Both the position numbers and the translations under genes were made by a program. From Nemophila menziesii (lineage: Eukaryota > Streptophyta > Magnoliopsida > Boraginales > Hydrophyllaceae): a DNA stretch of 64,000 nucleotides. Below are positions 11,526 to 23,900 of this stretch, one piece after another. The stretch is from positions 35,828,731 through 35,892,730 of the forward strand of contig JARWIR010000010.1 of the NCBI GenBank assembly GCA_029959085.1, in the 5' to 3' direction. Position 1 is the first letter of the stretch. Each line of letters begins with the position of its first letter. A model generated the notes under the pieces. That model saw only the letters and a list, made by a program, of their open reading frames with translations, had not been told where the DNA came from and did no database searches.

Positions 11526-11642
11526 ACGGGTACGTGGGTGATCCGGGCCAACTTGTGCGCACCACGACTAATCCCACGGAGATAGATGTACACGCCTTCC
11601 CATGTATATTTCCAGGTAAATCAGAACTAGGTTACCAATGTT
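11526..11642 (+). repeat. Dispersed SINE-like repeat, family B, copy 2
   Basis: Close match to 63503-63620: GGTACGTGGGTGATCCGGGC versus GGTACGTGCGTGATTCGAGC, then GTGCGCACCACGACTAATCC, GATGTACACGCCT, CCATGTATATTTCCAGGTAAATCAGA and GGTTACC. This copy lacks the distal half. Confidence 0.6.
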
Positions 11643-11646
11643 AATA

Positions 11647-11985
11647 ACTTTGATCATTAGATATAAGTTATATTCATATTTATATACATATTATGCATAG
11701 ACGTAGTAATCTAAGAGAATGACATATAATTGAAATATACTAGGAAATTCTATAATATTATATAAGTATCAAATAAGTTTCTAGTAAGTTTGAGTTTGGA
11801 ACAAATTAAATTTTTTACTTTGATCATTAGATATAAGTTATATTCATATTTATACGTTTTATGCATAGATGTAGTGATCTAAGAGAATGACATATAATTG
11901 AAATATGCTAGGAAATTCTATAATATTATATTAGTATTAAATAAGTTTCTAGTAAGTTTTGAGTTTGGAACAAATTAAATTTTTA
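11647..11985 (+). repeat. Two-copy tandem duplication, 170-bp unit
   Basis: The unit starting ACTTTGATCATTAGATATAA at 11647 recurs at 11817 with only a few substitutions and a small indel, ending ACAAATTAAATTTT in both. No coding content. Confidence 0.85.
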
Positions 11986-11989
11986 TTTC

Positions 11990-12720
11990 AAGTAAGAATG
12001 AGATGTCATTGTGAGGAGCACTTTAATGTTTTATCATCTTATAAGAGAAAATCCGAATGATAAATAAAATATATCGGCGACATTTTCAACAAATCTTCAT
12101 CGACATCAACCCTTTAACTATTTTTTTAAATTTCATTTCACCACTTACCTAAAATTAATTATTTTATAAAATTCGTGTAACACTTGATATTATTCTTTTA
12201 GTATTACTTTTACTAGGGCCCAACTTAAAATTTTGCTCAGAACCTTCAAAATCTCATAGCTAGAACAAACTTCGTCATCTATCAACAACCCGTTTAATAT
12301 TGTGTCAAAGGCTACAATTGATATGATTACTTTGCAAGAATCCACAAGGATGACCTCCAATAGAGTTGGTTTGCTCTAGGATATTTAGTTCTCAGCATCA
12401 TTTCAAAAGTACCATCCGTGTGTCCTCTGAAGCACGCCACCAATTCACCCCCTTAGAAATTACTATTTCCAAGTGTTCGAGTCATCCTAAGTAATATAAT
12501 AATAAATTTTGTCGTGCTCCACAGGAAACGTAAAGCTAATTTTTGTATTTTTATTTTTAAGTTAGGATGTTTTTGAGCCAAAACAATAATTAAATTATAA
12601 TTTTTAATGTTTAAATATATAATTAAAAATACTACAGGGTGATAAGAAGGGATAAAAATGGTTTTCAAATGTAAACAAAGTGAAAAGGTAGGGACTAAAA
12701 GTGAAAATATAGACACATTA
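11990..12720. other. Intergenic DNA, nothing identified
   Basis: A minus-strand open frame at 12453-12716 has no family resemblance, and the base composition is that of the surroundings. Confidence 0.35.
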
Positions 12721-13680
12721 GCTCGAGACGGTTGTAGTTACCGCTAAATATTACTTGGGATTGTTCGTTATTTAAGGGTGAATTGGAAATTTCAAGCTAT
12801 CTGAGATTCTAAGGTCACCCTAAGTCTCTCTCGAGTAAGTAGAGGTTACTATATAGTACTAGAACCTATCGTTAGTTATCCGACAAATTATCTTACAGTT
12901 AAGTTCTAAACCCTAATACCCTATGTAGATTATCCGACTAGTTTTGACCTCCAAATTCTAAACTAATCGAATGTGTATGTCCTAATTTCGTCAATTGAAA
13001 CCCCACTCCCAAGTGTAATTCAATCACTGTCACAATAAATATCTGGTCAAAATACTCGAATTAAATATTTAACACGAGAATATAGACAACAATACTTCCA
13101 CAATTCAATTAAATAATAAAATAATCTCGAATTTTATTCAGACAATGCCTATATCATGTTCTAGGGTTCATACATAAGAAATATCAAGTTAAAAAGTGGT
13201 TAGTTCATACTAAAATGATGAAATACAATATAAAAGAAAGACATGATCAAAGAAATATTGAAATAAATTCAAGAATTACACTAATCAAATGGTTAAAATG
13301 GATGAAATTTGATTAAGTGGGGTGTGGTTCCTGCTCCTCCTTGTGCTCCATGTGTTTTCCTCTACTCCAGGTGTTTTCCAAAAGTCAAAAGTGATTTTTC
13401 AAAAACAGAAAGCGGATGTCTTAAGTGTGGAGAACGTTTTTCCTAAGATGGGCCCACTTAAGTGGCTCAAAAGTGGCTTAACGACTATTTTGTTGAAACT
13501 GGACAATTCAGGTTTTCGTGGCAAAACATCTATAACTTCTTCAATTCAACTCGGATTTACACTCTATTTATTCTCACGTGAACTAGACTCCAAGAGTTAC
13601 CTTGTTCCAAAAGGGAATTTTCAGAATCCTTACCGATTATTTATCGTGATTTTACTAAGTTGACGATTATGTTTTGTCGG
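12721..13680. repeat. Possible decayed LTR-like sequence
   Basis: Resembles in general layout (runs of ATTCTAAGGTCACC, CCTCTCTCGAGTAAG, ATCCGACTAG, CCCCACTCCCAAGTGTAATTC) the downstream part of the long LTR at 57232-58766 and the sequence at 51350-51720. The match is weak and no ends were found. The 113-codon frame at 13322-13663 has no recognisable motif. Confidence 0.25.
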
Positions 13681-15110
13681 CACTTGTGTTTGGACTTCTA
13701 GTGTAACTTACTTCATCATTATTTGATATCCATGTTGCATCACAAAATCCCTCTATAACAAAAGGGAACTTATTATAGTGCAAACCTAAATAAATGGTAC
13801 CACTCAAGTCATTCAATTATCACAAAGGGTATTTCAGTGGTCACTACCCGGTTATGTTTATAGTGACTAAGTCTACTCAGAATATTGGAAAATCTGGTCA
13901 AGTATAGTTCATTAAGAACATTTCACTTCCTATAATTTTATCATATTCACTCTAGGATACAACATGCACATAGTTTTTATCTAAACTAATACTAGAATCA
14001 CAGGTAGTATTAAAATCCACAACATAAAAAAAGCCAAATTTATTTAACATCTTTTATACAAAATGAGATTGACTATAGGAATTACCATTATTTTGCCAAA
14101 TATTTTACCCCTAAAATCATTTCAATTTCCCCTATATCCTTCATATTAAGTTTTGAAGACAATAAGCTTTTGGTATCATAAAAAATATGAATAGAAGTAC
14201 CAAAGATAAGAATGTCATCCATATATATACAACTAATAACATGGTCTGATCCTCTAATAGACACAAGAACCAGAAGAGTTAACTATGAAGCCATCTTTTA
14301 TGAGGGAATTAGGGTATTGTATAATTTTTCATACTATTGTTTAGGTGCCTACTATAAGCCATACAACTACTTACGAATCTTACATACATCACCCTCTTGA
14401 CCACGTACCACAAATCCCTTAGGTTGTACCATATAGATCTCTTCATCTAGATCACCATTCAAGAATGCAGTTTTAACATATATCTAGTGGATAACAAGTT
14501 CATGAAGGATAGCTAGTGAGATAAGGGTTCTTATATTGGCTATCTTGGTCACATGTGAGTAAGTACCAACTAAATATAAGCCTTTCTTTTGGGTGAAACC
14601 TCGAATAACAACTCTAGCTTTGGATTTTTGTATTGGACCACCAGGTCTGAATATATCATAAAAATCCATGCTACTAATTTTTACACTACCCCTAGGTAAG
14701 TTGGTTAATTCCCAAGTATGGTTTTATCTTATATATTCAAGTTCTTAATGGCCTTTTTCCAAAAAATAGTGTATGATGATCTAATAGCCTTTATATGTGT
14801 CTTAGGATCTTCCTCTATATAAGCAAGATACTACCTTTCACTTCACACATCTATATGAAAATCTCCAATCATAAAAGAAGGAATAAAAGTCAAGTATGAA
14901 ACGAGACTCAATACTATACCTTTAATTTCTCCTAGGTTTATCCTCGGGGATACTACTATACTCCAAAGAAGGTAGAAGGGGAGGGTATCATCAGTTACAT
15001 GCACATCAGTATCAGCATATGAGATATTAACTTGTATAATAACATGCAAAAAGGTATTAACATCATTTAGATTTTTCATACGAAATACATTTTCAAATCA
15101 ACATCTCTAT
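13681..15110 (-). pseudogene. Ruined Ty1/copia pol (reverse transcriptase to RNase H)
   Basis: Reading the minus strand from about 15100 to 13681 gives successive frame pieces of copia pol: EDPKTHIKAIRSS and TWELTNLPRG (about 14700-14820), then KSKARVVIRGFTQKKG and ATLISLAILHEL-type text (14490-14640), KTAFLNGDLDEEIYMVQPKG (about 14420-14480), MDDILIFGTS (about 14190-14215, the YVDD box changed to YMDD) and RLSHYKHNPGSDHW with DFVMQHGYQ (about 13720-13880). Many stops and frameshifts separate the pieces. No LTRs could be assigned. Confidence 0.8.
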
Positions 15111-15148
15111 ATTCACATTAAAAGCCCAAAATCACTTATACCAACTCA

Positions 15149-15256
15149 GTCTATCATAAATGTACGTCTAAGCGTATTTTCTCTTAAACATAAAATAATT
15201 AACTCAAAAACACAAGAGAATAATGTTTTCTGAGTATGATAAATCACTCATAAATA
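15149..15256. repeat. Dispersed repeat, paired with 19488-19600
   Basis: The segments at 15149 and 19488 share ATCATAAATG, GAGTATTT-like, AAATAATTAACTCA and TGATAAATTATTCATAAATAG blocks in the same order. The 15149 copy runs into GGAGACA-AGA-TGTCTCG at 15253-15266, a head-to-head junction of two TGTCTC-type LTR ends. Confidence 0.5.
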
Positions 15257-15259
15257 GGA

Positions 15260-16750
15260 GACAAGATGTCTCGCTATTTGTGATAGATTTTGGCATATAT
15301 GAGTAATTATTTAGGGAGTGTATATAGCAAAAAGTTAAGATTTATCTCACAAATTGGCGTATTTCACATTCTTAGATATATATTGTGACTTGCGTGTTTT
15401 GGAGCATTTTAAGGCGTTTTGTGTATTACATAGGATGAGATAACACGAGCATGTAAAGTCCGGAGAGCCAAGAGAGAGATAAATAGTGAAGGAAAGCCTA
15501 GAAGGAATGCTCAAAAGGAATCACAATAAGGAGTCAAGATACACATTAAAAAGCCTTGAAGAACAATAAAGTTTTTAAATGAACGTGTCCACTAACCTTT
15601 AAAGAGTTGATGGGAACAAGTGAAGAGGGTCTAGATTCTAAGTTTGCATCATTGGAAAGCCCATTAAATATAGTTGATGTGGCCACAAATGGAAGTAATT
15701 TTGAGTTTCGATGAGAAATTTATGAGTGTTTATCTGAGATGACGCAGGTTGGACAGATTGCTTCGAAAATCATTTGGGCCAAGTGTTAGCTCATTTAATC
15801 ACTTAAATTGGCCCATAATGATAACCCATGAAGTTCACTAATATATAAGGGTTTATTAGACACTTTTTATTTATTTATTATTTGTCATTAGCAAGGATCA
15901 AGGAAATTTAGCAGGGGATCAAGTTACAACACCTTTAGTGTAACAACATCTACTCATTTTTCTCTTTAATTCTCTTTTCAATTATGAATTTTTTTAGTCT
16001 TACATGGGGAGGAGTTAATAGGACTAATATAATAATGCCTAATTTAAAATTAATTACTTCTAAGACTAGGTTAGCTAAAACTAGTTAAGGAGAATAGAGG
16101 GAATTCTTTGAAATGAAACTATTCAAGAGTTTTATCAACTAATGGTGCAATATGATAAGATTTATAGTTTGCTAATATAGTTTCCTAACTAAGGGATCAT
16201 ACCACGAGTATTATACTAATGTATGAAAGGAGATAGTTGGACCACTACCCTAGCTAATTTTTCTTATAAGTGAAATCTAGGACAAAGTTAGAATGTAACG
16301 AATCTAAGTAAATATTTATAATATAATCTATTAAGGACTTAGAGTATATATGCAACAATACTAATGATATGTTAAGTAGGTCGAGAACAAGAAATGAAAT
16401 CACTTAGTAAAGAGATTAAGGAAAGAATTTACACAAGAATTTATATTAGTTCCTACTCGTGAGAGCCTACTCCAGTCCCTAAGGTTTCCACCTTAGGATT
16501 TCAAGATTTTCCACTAGATTCTTAATATCTCTTTAGGGTGAGATATAAAACGATTCACCTTAGGTTTTTTCCTCGATAAGTCACAACACGATACTAAGAC
16601 TTTTAGTGGTTATGTCACAACCCGAACACCTCGAGCTACAACTCTCTTGTATAATCACCTATAAAGTAACCACACTGAATTTAGAAGCCTTCTCCTTGAA
16701 CGATCTTCTCTTGATTTGTATCTTCAATCCTATTCTAGAGCATGAACTAC
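15260..16750 (+). repeat. Probable decayed long LTR of the TGTCTC family
   Basis: Begins TGTCTCGCTATTTGTGATAG, similar to the start TGATGTCTCCCTATTTGTG of the LTRs at 52387 and 57232, and contains a promoter-like ACTAATATATAAGGG (about 15838) roughly 600 bp in, as those do. The 3' end was not located and no coding sequence is visible. Confidence 0.4.
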
Positions 16751-17440
16751 TATATTTATTATAATATGATTTGATTACAATAATAGTAATTAAATCCTAA
16801 TGAGCGGATATTACAATTAATACAACAAGCTTGTATGAATGATATGAAATGAATAAAATATATTGTTAATTCATTCTTGAACTGTATGATAATAAGATTA
16901 TCAATTGTAGCTTCAAGGGTCCTTTTTATGACATACAATAATCCTATATATAGATAAACTTGATCTAACGATTATATTTGATTGTGCATATTTTGGTCAA
17001 AATTGGGAACCCGATTTGTACATGTCAGGTACCCGTTTTGATCACCAACATTATTCAACATGACTCCGGATACTCAAATAGTTATATTCTGATTTGTCTT
17101 GAAACAACGTCGTATATTCTAAACGGGATGGTATTTTTTAGATTATGTTGGGAACCCGATATAAAGTAGGTTGATGTTTTCTACAAAACTGGTTCCTGAT
17201 ATAGATCGGTATTCTGGTTTGTGTTGTTTGCAAGGCTGTCGAATTGAACTGTATTTTGGCATCTATTTTTCGATACATTGTTCGGATGGACAAATTTTCA
17301 ACACAATTAGGTGGTAGATTATAATATTCTAATAAAGTTTGTAGTTACACACAAGAGACAATTCTAAGTCGCAAAGATGAGTAAATAAGTTCATGTTGTA
17401 GTGATTGAATAAGAGTATTTTAAGAAGGAAAGTGTTGAAA
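16751..17440. other. Intergenic DNA, nothing identified
   Basis: Contains three GGGAACCCGAT/GGTACCCGTT-like short repeats (about 17003-17165) of unknown meaning. No gene was recognised. Confidence 0.3.
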
Positions 17441-17544
17441 AAGTATGTATATCAACTAAAGTCGCAATAAGAAACACTCAAAGAGATATGACCTCTAGAG
17501 ATATAAGATAAAATAAAAATTTAAAAGGTCAAAAAGTGTAATAA

Positions 17545-18130
17545 AAAAGATGTTCTCAAAAAGTGTTTTCCAAGACCACAAATTCAATTTTCATGGTTAT
17601 GCTCATAATAGTTCTACATATAGATTACTATCACTAGATGATAATGATGTTTGTGAATCTAGAGATACTGAATTCTTTTACACATATTTCCTTTTGGAAA
17701 AAATAAAAAATGTTAATACCTCTTTGCTTGTTATTATATCTACTAATAAATTATATTTAAGTATTAATATGCTTATAAAGGATAATTCCCTTCCCTTTAA
17801 ATTCTGTGAGCCCTGGTAGTATTCCTAATTATTAACCTAGGAGAAGTAAGAGGCGTAGGATCGAGTCAAGTTATGGACCCGACTTTATCACTACGTTTTT
17901 AATTGGGTGTCTTCGTATATACATGATAAGTGAAGAGGTAATAACTTTCTCTCTTACGGAGAAAAACCCTACGACTTTAATGATGCTTTAAAATCAATAG
18001 ACGCTAGTTTTTGGAGAGAGATTATTAATAGTGAACTTGAATCTATTAAATTCGACCATACATGAGAATGAACTTACTTACATAAAGGTAGTAAACCAAT
18101 TAGTAGCAAGTGAAATTTTAAAAGAAAAAT
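17545..18130 (+). pseudogene. Ruined Ty1/copia fragment (integrase C-terminus to start of RT)
   Basis: Frame pieces read YAHNSSTYRLLSLDDNDV and ESRDTEFFYTYF (copia integrase tail 'YAHNSKAYRFL...ESKNAEFFE'), then RRSKRRRIESSYGPDFITT, NDALKSIDASFWREIINSEL and, after a frame break, GSKPISSK. The order is that of an intact copia element. Several stops are present. It is on the opposite strand to the fragment at 13681-15110, so the two are not one simple insertion. Confidence 0.75.
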
Positions 18131-19487
18131 TGAGTGGCTTAGTTTACGTTGAATCCTACTCCCCTTAAACCAAATAGCCACTTTAAGAAATATGGATAAA
18201 AGGCCGACTAGGAACTCATACGAGTCTTAACTTGTTATTTTGCTATAATGGTAGCTCTAAAAGTACTTGTATTAAAAGAGTGTTAGCATGCATAAAGTTA
18301 TCGACCAGGTTTCTACAATTCAATCAATCCTAAAACAAGTTAGATTGGATGTTAATTACTTGTCTAATCTCGGTTTGAGGCAACTAACTACAATTTTAGA
18401 AAAAGAATATATTAACGGTAATACATTTTGTGAAAGAAATATGACTGCTATCTTTAAGGTTCTAAATAATTTTACTGAATCCTAAGATATCAATTATATC
18501 ATATTATAATTAATTATCACAATTAAAATAATTTATAAACATGTAAGTATCATAAGTTGTATAATTATGTTTTGAACATAGATGATCGATGTTAGTGAAA
18601 TTTGGTAATTATCCTGAATTTCTATGTTATTAAGGCATCAATTCATAATCTAGAGAGGACATGTGGGTGTTACACCACACAATTATGCTCCATTGTACTT
18701 ACTTTGGAGTTTTAACATGTACTTTCTCGGGTTTCTAAATACATATTAAATTCTCCATTACTAAAATATATTCATAAAATTTTAAATATTTATTAACAAA
18801 AATTTTAATAAATTTTAATATTTTAATAGATTAATAGAGAATTAGAAAATAATATTTTAAGTAGACAATTTTTTTAAAACTATATTTTCAACAAGTAAAC
18901 AAATTTTATGAACGGAGGAATATTATCATAAATTACAATTATGTTTAATAAACAAATTTCATTGAATTACCTAAACAAAATAGACATTTGAACAAAAAAA
19001 AAAACAAAATAGACAAAATAGGTTCACAATATTATCCAAATCTTATGAAACATTCAGTTCATCCTAAGAATATGACAACCATAGTTCTTACGTGATCTTC
19101 TAAAAAAAATAAAAATAAAAAGTAATAAAGTACCTCGTATTTAGAGTTGCAGGGAAAATGATAAGTTGTGTGACAAAAATTAGTTTACATAATAGAAGAT
19201 TTTTTAATGGTGCCAAACTAGTCAAGATAATCCTAATCCTACCTAGAATCAGATGAAAAAAAAAAAAAAAAATCCCAGATTTTGAGTAGATGTTCTGCGT
19301 ATCAAGTCATCAATTGGTTGCCGAGTTAGATAGTAGGCGTCACGTTAACTGTTTGCGTCTGTCCCAGATAATCCCAGATTTTCCTTGATATTTCTACTTT
19401 TAATTCCATGAGATGTGTCCAATTCTGCTTGTTAGTACTAAGTGTTCAATATTTACTCAAAAGATATGAAGACCAAAAAGACTAATA
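18131..19487. other. Intergenic DNA, nothing identified
   Basis: A 65-codon frame at 18288-18485 has no recognisable motif. The remainder is AT-rich without repeat ends. Confidence 0.35.
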
Positions 19488-19600
19488 ATAGCTTGATTCA
19501 TCATAAATGCACTTCTATGAGTATTTGTTCCTAAATTGTAAATAATTAACTCACAAGTACAAGAAAATAGTTTGTCGAAAGCGTGATAAATTATTCATAA
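19488..19600. repeat. Dispersed repeat, partner of 15149-15256
   Basis: See the 15149-15256 entry. This copy ends with a small local duplication of ATAAATAGAT and lies directly before the LINE fragment at 19656. Confidence 0.5.
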
Positions 19601-19655
19601 ATAGATCATAAATACTCATAAATAGATAGTTGTTGCAACTTAAAGTGAAAAATAA

Positions 19656-20300
19656 ATGTCAGATTCGGTGATCAAACCTGTGAGAAATAAGGAAATAAAA
19701 TCAACACTTTTTATAATGAAAGAGGATAAATGTCATGGTCCTGATAGAATTACTTCTTGTTTTTACATGCGGGCATGGACAATTGTGGGTGAAGATTATT
19801 GTAATGCAATAGTTAGTATAGTGGTTAGACTAGGTCCTGAGATCGAATCTTATTGGAGTCAAAATAATTTCAAATCCAAAGTGATTCTATGATGCATTCC
19901 AAAAAAGAAAGAAAGATTATTGTAAAGCATTAAAGCCCCAGGAAGACTCAAGAAGGTAATTCCTAAGTTCATAGCTTCAAGCCTTCCAAGAAATATGCAC
20001 AAATGTTTATATACTAGTTTCTCAAAAACTAGTACATATATTGTGAAAAGGAAAATATATATAGCAGGTGCACTCTTAATATTGAATTTCAAAAATCTCT
20101 GATTCAATCACTTGGAGTTTCGTAACAAATATACTTAAAGAATTTGGATTGTTACAAGATAGTAAAATGGGTCTCTTATTGTCTGACTACTCCAAGGTAT
20201 ATAATGAAATGGTGGCTTCCTTTCAAGGGTAGAGAAGCTTGAGATAAGGAAATATGTTGTCTCTCTATTTTTTTTGGTTGGTCTTCTTCACTACTACTTC
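19656..20300 (+). pseudogene. Ruined LINE reverse transcriptase fragment
   Basis: The first frame reads NKEIKSTLFIMKEDKCHGPD and AWTIVGEDYCNAI, matching the 'EIKxALFxxxxDKAPGPDG...AWxIVG' start of plant LINE RT. After frame breaks come SFKPSKKYAQMFI and CTLNIEFQKSL (the catalytic-region motif A equivalent is decayed), then WVSYCLTT and a decayed GLRQGDPMSP-like stretch near 20240. Stops and frameshifts are frequent. It is truncated on both sides. Confidence 0.7.
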
Positions 20301-20770
20301 AAGTCCAGTTCTTGAACTTCTGTTCCAATTAGGTGTTCGAGTTGTCAAGTACTCTATAGAATCATGTTTGGGTCGGGTCAACAGGTTTCGAAGCCCAAAT
20401 TCAGCCTCTTGTTCCTTAATTTTTTTCCTACTATTTGCGCAAACTGTTTTTGATTGTAATTATATGCCTAACTTATCTTTTCTTTAATTACCATTTGTCT
20501 AGTTACCTGGTGAATGTGGGTTTAGTTTTGGTGGTGTTTAGCTATTGGATAATCAAAAATAAAGGTTGTGTTTAGTTTCCTTCATCAGTGATCATGTCTT
20601 AGTTTGTGCGTATTTTTTCTTGTCATGGTTGATTAAAACAGTTACACGATTTTTTCTATGTGGGAGCTAAGTTTAGGTTCTCGCTTATTTTATGATTATA
20701 TCAGTTTCGATTGGGTGATTTTATTTGATAATTTCATTTATGTTGTCATCTCAGGGACCATAACATAGTA
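20301..20770. other. Intergenic DNA 3' of the DUF707 gene
   Basis: No gene or repeat was identified. It lies beyond the DUF707 stop codon (20974). The 3' UTR and polyadenylation site of that gene should fall in about 20750-20970, but I could not fix the site. Confidence 0.3.
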
Positions 20771-20973
20771 TACAACCTAACTAGAGAACAGAACCTATTA
20801 TGCACAAAAAGTAAGATTGACCAAAATATATATAATAATGTCTATTACTACTACACGAAATATATAACAGAAGAAGAGCATAATAACATATAGCTTAAAA
20901 GATTAAAAAAAAAAAAAAGCAAGTACAAAATTGGACCTAATATACAAGATCATCATCATATTATCGTGTTAGC

Positions 20974-23900
20974 TCAACTCCTTCCAAATTGTTCAAAGTA
21001 TTGCTTATCAGCACTAGTTAGACGATCTTGAAACATTGCCCACTCACTTTTGCACCTCTCTCTTACCTGCAAATTTTTTATTTTTATTATTTTATTAATA
21101 TTTCATAAATTACACATATCATCCTTTTGTTTCAGACTTTCTGACTACTTGGTCCCTTATGTTTATAAATTGCACCCTTTAACTTACATAAGATTGTCAC
21201 TTTTGTAACTACTTGCCCCTTATTTTTGCCAAAATTGTTGCCGAAACATTTTCCGTCACAAAATTAACAAAGGACGAAAAAAGTCAAAAGAACTAATAGT
21301 AACAGTGTTGGCAAACACAAGGTCCCTATACTATGCAAAAATTGCACCATAGATCCCCTATATTATGCAAAAATTGCACTATAGGTCCCCTATATTATGC
21401 AAAAATTGCACTATAGGTCCCTATATTATGTAAAAATTGCACCTTAGGTCCCTATATTATGTGAAAATTGTACCTTAGGTCCCTATATTATGTGAAAATT
21501 ACACTATAGGTCTCTATATTATGCAAACATTGCAGTATGGGTCCCTATATTATGAGAAAATTGCACTATATGTCCCTATATTATGCAATAATGCACCATA
21601 GGTCCCCTTGTTAATATTTTGATTTATTACACTATAAATTCATATATTATACAAAATAAGGCAGGCCTCTTATAATTTATGTTAATATTTTGAGTTATTA
21701 CACTCTAAATTCATATATTATATAAAAATTACATATATTAATATCAAAGAAGTTTCATATTAATAAACTAAATCAACCCCTAATAAAGATAATTCAAAAA
21801 GTTATGGGGAACAAGTTAACATATTAAAAAAATTTAGGGGGGCAAAAAAAAGGTATGAAGGACTTACCCCTTGCCATGGAGCTACACCATTTTCAGATTC
21901 TCCCTGAAAAAAATACACATCAAAGGGCGTATTAGTAAAATATCACAAGGGTACAAAATTATAACAGAAATTTAAATGATTTAACAATTAATATTTAAAA
22001 TTAAAAAAATTAAAAAATGGATTAAATATTATAAAATTCTTCAGGACTTACTTGACTTCCAAGAGATGGAATTGTTTGATGAACAATCCATTGAGCATCA
22101 ACTACACCAATTTTCTCATGTGCAGGCTACAGTTTTCAAAACAAAGATATTATTAAATTGCACTATAGGTCCCTATACTATATTAAAATTGCAATATAGG
22201 GGTGTACTAACCTCTACACATCTTCTGAGAGCAAAATCAAGTCCCCATCCATGTACTAAATCATTCTACAAGTTCATTCAAAACGTAATGTCAGTACAAA
22301 ATTACAATATAGGTCCCTATACTATATACTTTTAGTTAATTTCACTTTTAAGTCCTATATTATGCAAAATATTAAAATTGTATCAGTACAACAACAAAAT
22401 TGCACTATAGGTCCCTATACTAAACGTTTTTAGTTAATTTCACTTTTAAGTCCTATATAATACAAAAATAACCTAAATTGTATCAGTACAATAACAAAAT
22501 TGCACTACAGGTCCCTATACTATATATTTTTAGTTAATTGCACTTTTAAGTCCTATATAATGCAAAATTGCACTATAGGTATCTATATGATGCCATAATT
22601 GCACTATAGACCTATAAACTAGCAAAAATTGCACTACAGGTGTCAATATAATGCAAAAATTGCACTTTAGATCACTATATTATGCAAAATTGCAATATAG
22701 ATCCCTAAAATTAATATACCTGAATCAAATGCCAAACACATTGCCAAGCTGTTTTAGAGAATACAGGAGCCATAATTTCCACAAAACTGAATAAAAATAA
22801 AATAAAATAAAAATATATTAGTGGGGGCCACTTTGTGTATACGTGTGTGTTTTTGTGTGTGAGAGAGAAAAATTACGCTGCACATGGAGGCAAATGTGGG
22901 TCACTACACCACCCAGGCTTTTCTTCTGTACTTCTGTTTATTCAAATAAAATACATCAATAAATGTAAAAACAAAAGGGACTAATATGCAAAAGGACTTA
23001 CTTGTGAACTTCTCTATCACCTCTTCTTTTTGTCATTTGCCATGTTAAACCCTCATTAGGTTCAAGACCAGGTTGAGATATTTCTAAACCATGTTTTTTC
23101 ACTAATTGAATATACCTATACAGTATATATACATATAAATTAAAATATGTAAACACCAAAAAAAAAATATTAAAATTAAAAAAAATAAAAAATGAAAAAC
23201 TTACTTATCAGCATTAAAATTTTTAACTCCAAGATCTTCATCCCAAATGAAAATATATTCATAAGCTGCTACAATATTAGGATGCAAAAACCTCTTTGCA
23301 TACCACCTAAAAAAATAATAATAAATTAAAAAAAGATAATTAACTCTTTATCTATATAATTTGAGGATTTAGCAAAAAAAAAAATCCACTCATAATTTTT
23401 GAATTAATTGCACTGTAGGTCCCTATTTTGCAACAAAATGCACTATAGTATAGGTCCCCATACTATGCAATATAAGTTATATTTTTAAGTTATATTTGTA
23501 AGTTAATTGCACTATAGGTCCCTATATTATACAAATAAAATAAGTTATATTTTTAATTAATTGCACTAATGGTCCCTATAGTTTGCAAATAAGTTAAGAT
23601 TCTGAGTTAATTGCACTATAGGTCCCTATATTATGCAAAATAAATGCACTACAGGTCACTATATTATGCAAATAAAATAAGTTATATTTTTGAATTAGTT
23701 GCACTATAGGTCCCTATATGCAAAATAAGTTAGTATTTTGAGTTAATAGCTCTATAGGTCCCTATATTTTGCAAAAAAATGCACCTGCGTCCCTATATTA
23801 TAAAAAAGAAAGTTATATATTTCAATTAATTTCACTATAGATCCCTTTATCATGCAAAACAACTGCTCCACAGTTCCTTATTTTTGCAAAAATGCACTAT